A program made the translations under genes and the position numbers. Shown here piece after piece: positions 28,032 to 32,016 of a stretch of DNA of 32,016 nucleotides; position 1 is the stretch's first letter; every line of letters begins with the position of its first letter. Below the pieces are notes generated by a model. The model did not search any database. It saw nothing but the letters and a program-made list of their open reading frames with translations, and was not told the DNA's origin. This DNA comes from Fragilaria crotonensis (lineage: Eukaryota; Bacillariophyta; Fragilariophyceae; Fragilariales; Fragilariaceae), in assembly GCA_022925895.1 (NCBI GenBank), contig JAKSYS010000701.1, forward strand, positions 1-32,016, given 5' to 3'.

Positions 28032-31000
28032 TTACCGAATCGGAGTGAAAAAAGTTCGAATAGATCTGGTACCCTTGATTGCCAAGTCTCTCACTCTCTT
28101 GATGCTTTCCTGCATGGTCGGACCATGAATTCGCAACCAGTTCTTGTTGTGTCTCGTAGGCTGCGATAAATGTAAGTTCATATCTTTCGGTAGCAACTCC
28201 TGGACGCGTGGTTCCATTTGAAGTCTGAGATCGTGGAATTTTCTGACTTCGCTCGAGACCAGGTCGCGTTCGATTTGTCGCCGAGTCGCTTCGTCGGCGC
28301 CGTGAATGTCTTGATTCCTCATGGACCAGAGTAGGAACCATTGGTTCCAGACGAATTTAATCAGATTAATTTGCCACCGCTGCCCTGTCATGACCTTGGT
28401 TCTGACAGCTGAACCTAGTCGAGAATACCACCTTTCCTGATATTGGCTCCACTTGATTCCGAACCGGCCGTTAAATATTTGCCTCCAACCGATGGATTCT
28501 TGCTGATCGATTATGGGCCGAACGTCGTCTGGAAACAAAGTTTTGGTTATGTGCACTTTAGTCTGCGCCTCTCCCTGGAACCACTCCTGTACTGCCTGGA
28601 GCAATAGGTATTTCAAGTTCGGGCACGTGTGAGTTGTATCGCAAAATTTTTCCAGTTCTCTCGAAAATTGAAGTCGCCATTGAGCTCTGCTGGGATCCGA
28701 GCATCGAATGATGTGGTCTCTGTCTTCAGTGCAATTACATAGGGGGCATCGTTGTTTGGTTGGTGAGTGTCTGTGCACGAAATAGTTTGTCGGCAAGATA
28801 TCATGGACAAGCTTGACGCAATGAGTATTCTTCTGGCGACACGCTCCCAAGGCTGAACCGTGTGCTTCCCAATTTATCGACTCCACTGTCTCCACTGTCC
28901 AGGCATTTTTCCGACTCATATAATGCAGTAAAGGAGGGCCGCTTGCTGCCGAATGAAGAGCTGAAATATGATGTGCTGTCACAGTTCCATGCAGTAAGTG
29001 TAACGCGGCGCCAATCTCAGTTGGTAACATGGTATGGGGACTCGGACTACCGTGAGTTCTCTGAAACAGTGATGCCATGTCGTCGGCGTCCACGTTCAGC
29101 TGAGCCAACAAAGTGAGACTCGCGTACGGGTGGTGTTTGTCTTGGTGACCTTTGATATGTTGGATATCGACTTCGGGTAATCGTCGCAAGCGTTCCTGGA
29201 TGAGAATTAATACGTCCCATTCTGGAATCATGACATCAAGCTCCGCAAGGTGCTTGTAACTGAACGTTGATGCTCTCCTCGTTTGCTTTTTCAAACCGAA
29301 CAACGTGTCCAGTAAACTCTGGCTATCGGTGGCTAAATGGCCCTCCCACGTGTCATTTTTATGAGTAAATTCTGCTATCCGTATGATAAAACACAACAGA
29401 GACAACAAACCATGTGCTTCCGATCGGTAGGAGTTCTGTTTTGCTCCTCGTACCAAGCCCATCCCCGTTGCCACGCGCTCTCCAAAATTGTTACTCATTG
29501 CCCATCCGAATGAACCTTGTGTCTGGGACCATTCCGACCCATCGCTCACCGCGACAAGGCCTTGTTCCAACGCCTCTACGATCGATCTTGGATCTGCTGC
29601 CAAGGATGTATGTTCGAGCAATTCAGCTTCCCATGGGTCTAATTGAGCGAAGAAGATTGCAAGAGATTGTGGTGGTGTTGGGATGCGTGTGACTTGATAT
29701 CGACTCCAGTATTTAATTCTCCATATATCTGGGGGTTGGAATATGATGTCCACAGGAGCTGCGTGTCTCGAGATATCTTGTCGCGTTTCGACGGTGGTCG
29801 TCTCTTGATACGTATCGTCAGCAAGTCGAAAACATTTCGCGAAGTGCTGCGCTTGTCTTACCCATAGTGTTGTTTCTGTCGCGTATGCGAAGTGTTCTTG
29901 GTGCATGTGATCGATGTCTCGAATCCAAGCGCCAAGAGGGGTATGTAATCTGCCATTACCATCGCTCCATAATCTATTGGCCTTTTCCCACAGAAGCCAT
30001 TCTTTATGTGACGGTCGCTCCTGGTGAATGAAGGTTTGGATAGTTCGGCTTGATATAAGTGAGAACTCTCCGTGAAGTTTGATGATATCGAGGCGATCCC
30101 CTTGCACGTTTGTGAGATCGGAAAGTGTGACCGCTTGCAAGTATAGTCGACAGTAATTGAGTCTTCTGATTTCGGCTGGAACGAACCTTCCTGATGCCAA
30201 GATGATATCCATGATCGCTAAATCATTTACGCGTTGCGGGAGATTAACTGCTGGAATTGATAAACTAATGCGTCCCCCAATACTCTTCAAAAATTGTCGG
30301 ATTGACTTGATCCAAATGGACTCGAGGTGAGGCAGGTCAGTCGTTGTGTCCTCCAGTAGAAATTGAGTAGTACCGACTTGAACTTGAAACCATGACAATG
30401 CAACTCGGAGTAATTTCCCTGTCACAAGGTTCGATCGAGAATGTCGGAGCAATAACGCGATTTGGCCCACTCCTTGTTGGTTAACGAAAGATTTGAAATC
30501 TGCTCCCCCAAGTCTTTTCGGACCGTATATAATTTCACGTTTTGTATGACGATTATATCCGCATCGGGCGATAATAATCGACATTGTTGTTCGCTGAATA
30601 GACTCCAATTGTTTGCTACTCATTGCAGAACATGCCAATGGGTACGAAACTGCGGGTAAGAAACACGTGTTATAAAAAATCGACGCTTCGTGTCGCGTCA
30701 CTGGCGTCGTCCAAAGGAATTCGATGTTGTCTTTGCATAACTTCCGTAATTGCCTCACTTGCTCTCTCTGAACGCCTGCCGGTTCCTTATAATGCCCGAG
30801 GGTTTTGTGCGCTTGATACGAGGACAATATCGGGATTTCGATCGACGCTGACGACATGGGGTCGATGACAGAGAACTTTGAGTCGTTCCCTGTGGCTTTT
30901 GGGGACATAACTGGGGCTCCCTGAAGAGTAAACATCCAACTAATCAGGTGACATGAACATTTCGATAATTCAAGGGCACCTCCGCTCGCGTGAAGTAGAT

Positions 31001-31298
31001 TGGCCCAGAGTTGCGCGTTGTGCTGGGCTTGTTTTATGAGCGATTCCCTGTTGGTCGTTGTGTCTTCTGAAAAGAACGAGTTGGTTTGGCCATTGCAGTC
31101 GTCGACAAAGCCTAGAAGGCCGAGCGAAGTTTCGATGGATTTCGTGATATCGTGATAATGGGCTGGGACCGATTTCTCGTCGTAGCAATCAAACAAAATG
31201 CACGACAGCATACAGCAAATGGCTGGAGAATTGCCACTCCCTTGGCCGGTACCGTAAATCGGAAATTCTGTGCAGTGGTGATATCCTTTATCTGCCAA
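28032..31298 (-). pseudogene. Element F: LINE-like RT C-terminal part, RNase H and zinc motif
   Basis: About 1088 codons of a non-LTR retrotransposon polyprotein. RT motif B is GTGQGSGNSPAICC (residues 16-29) and motif C is FVDD (64-67). A thumb and long linker follow. RNase H has D586 (VSDGSEW), E627 (YRSEAHG), D658 (ATDSQS), H718 (KGHQDKH) and D737 (NVDADD). Near residue 850 is CPLCNCTEDRDHIIRC, like the zinc-binding motif after RT in plant and protist LINEs (zf-RVT). The start at 31298 is not a true start: the frame is joined to the upstream piece by a frameshift near 31318. It is otherwise uninterrupted, so loss is recent. Confidence 0.85.
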
Positions 31299-31312
31299 AC
31301 CAAGATCTGTTC

Positions 31313-32016
31313 TTACCCTATATACTCGGCATCGCGAAGCGTAGTAAAGTTTGACTTTGTTACGGATTCGTGAACTCCGAATTTCCTACTCGCCAGAGCT
31401 GCTAGATTTGGGATAATCCTGTCGTAACATGAAGCCGCATCGTAATTTGTCAAGAGCACTGACCTTCTCGTGGCCCTAGATATTTCGTATTGGAGTTCCT
31501 CCACCAGTACTGGATCAAGAGCGTTCCGTCGCTTCCTCGAACCGAATTGACCGTTATTAAACCACCGATTGACTTCTGCCGTGTGCATCGCCGATCTCCA
31601 TTTTATACCCAAGGCCAGGTTGAAATCGGCCTCATATATATGAATGACTCTGGTTCGATGTAATCGAAAATTATCCGAATCCTTGAATAACATGGTGTTT
31701 GCGATCGTCTGCCATCTCTTGAAGGAATAGCCTCGTTGTAGTGCGTAATTCAGTAGATTTAAATGCAACGTTTGCAGATCTTGTTGCATGCTATTCAGTC
31801 TTTCCTTTGTCTCCATGTCGGATGCTCTTGTCGACTTATTACGACTGAACGAGTGGTCTGCGAAGAGCGCCTTGTAATGTCCCAAATGTAACCCTGATGG
31901 GGACGTTGTCGTAGATTCGCGCCATGACTTTATTTTCCCCTTGAAAGCCTCCATTGAAACTGTCGGACACGTAGGATGTGATGCCATTTCGTTGGTTTGC
32001 TTCAGATGCTTCAGTA
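31313..32016 (-). pseudogene. Element F: RT N-terminal part, continues beyond the window
   Basis: The fingers and motif A of the same RT. Visible blocks are TSPSGLHLGHYKALF (residues 29-43 from the Met at 31987), RVIHIYEADFNLALG, GQFGSRKRRNALDPVL and motif A as NYDAASCYDRI with D183. The DA-x-x-CYDRI form of motif A and the SG-LHLGHYK block are unlike the commonest LINE clades. The frame ends at a TAA next to a TATATA run near 31318, where one base too many or too few breaks the reading; the neighbouring frame gives YRVRTDLGLADKGYHH. Any endonuclease or ORF1 would lie to the right of the window. Confidence 0.82.

Overview
The window is almost entirely stacked retrotransposons in a eukaryotic nuclear genome. 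The Ty1/copia pol variants, the LINE-like reverse transcriptase, short GT-AG intron signals and mixed base composition best fit a diatom or another microalgal stramenopile. This is inferred from protein style alone. I see no rRNA or tRNA gene and no prokaryotic gene.

Layout. (1) 1-494: 3' end of a probable host gene, cut by element A. (2) 495-12262: element A, a minus-strand Ty1/copia element with 401/400 bp LTRs that differ by a few indels and one substitution. Its gag-protease-integrase-RT-RNase H reading frame is broken by several frameshifts. (3) 6747-11317: element B, plus strand, inserted inside the gag of A. It has two 450 bp LTRs in which I see no difference, a perfect GGAAG target duplication, and a gag-like ORF but no pol. 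Removing B restores the A gag frame. (4) 12263-13646: AT-rich flank with a cluster of TTCAGGAAT repeats, then a decayed coding remnant. (5) 13647-20130: element C, plus strand, an apparently intact Ty1/copia element with identical 191 bp LTRs, a 455-codon gag and a 1365-codon pol. It lies in the decayed remnant, which resumes at 20131. (6) 21154-22933: leader and gag of a further retroelement (E), with one frameshift and no pol. (7) 22965 to about 27900: element D, minus strand, a pol-less relative of A and B with one LTR and decayed ORFs. (8) 28032-32016: element F, minus strand, a LINE-like RT-RNase H polyprotein running off the right edge and broken once near 31318.

How they relate. A, B and D form one family. 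They share a core LTR motif and a block just before the 3' LTR. A and B also share a primer site complementary to the initiator-tRNA anticodon arm and the N-terminal gag domain. A is the coding-capable type. B and D look like non-autonomous derivatives that would need trans-acting RT and integrase. The order of events is host gene, then A, then B; separately, remnant then C, and E then D. B and C look youngest.

Most interesting points: a PDZ-like segment in the integrase-RT linker of A and a chromodomain-like segment in the same linker of C; repeated 3'-end modules inside B and D; and a short DNA/protein motif (IDRGR, around CGATCGATCG) found three times in B and D.
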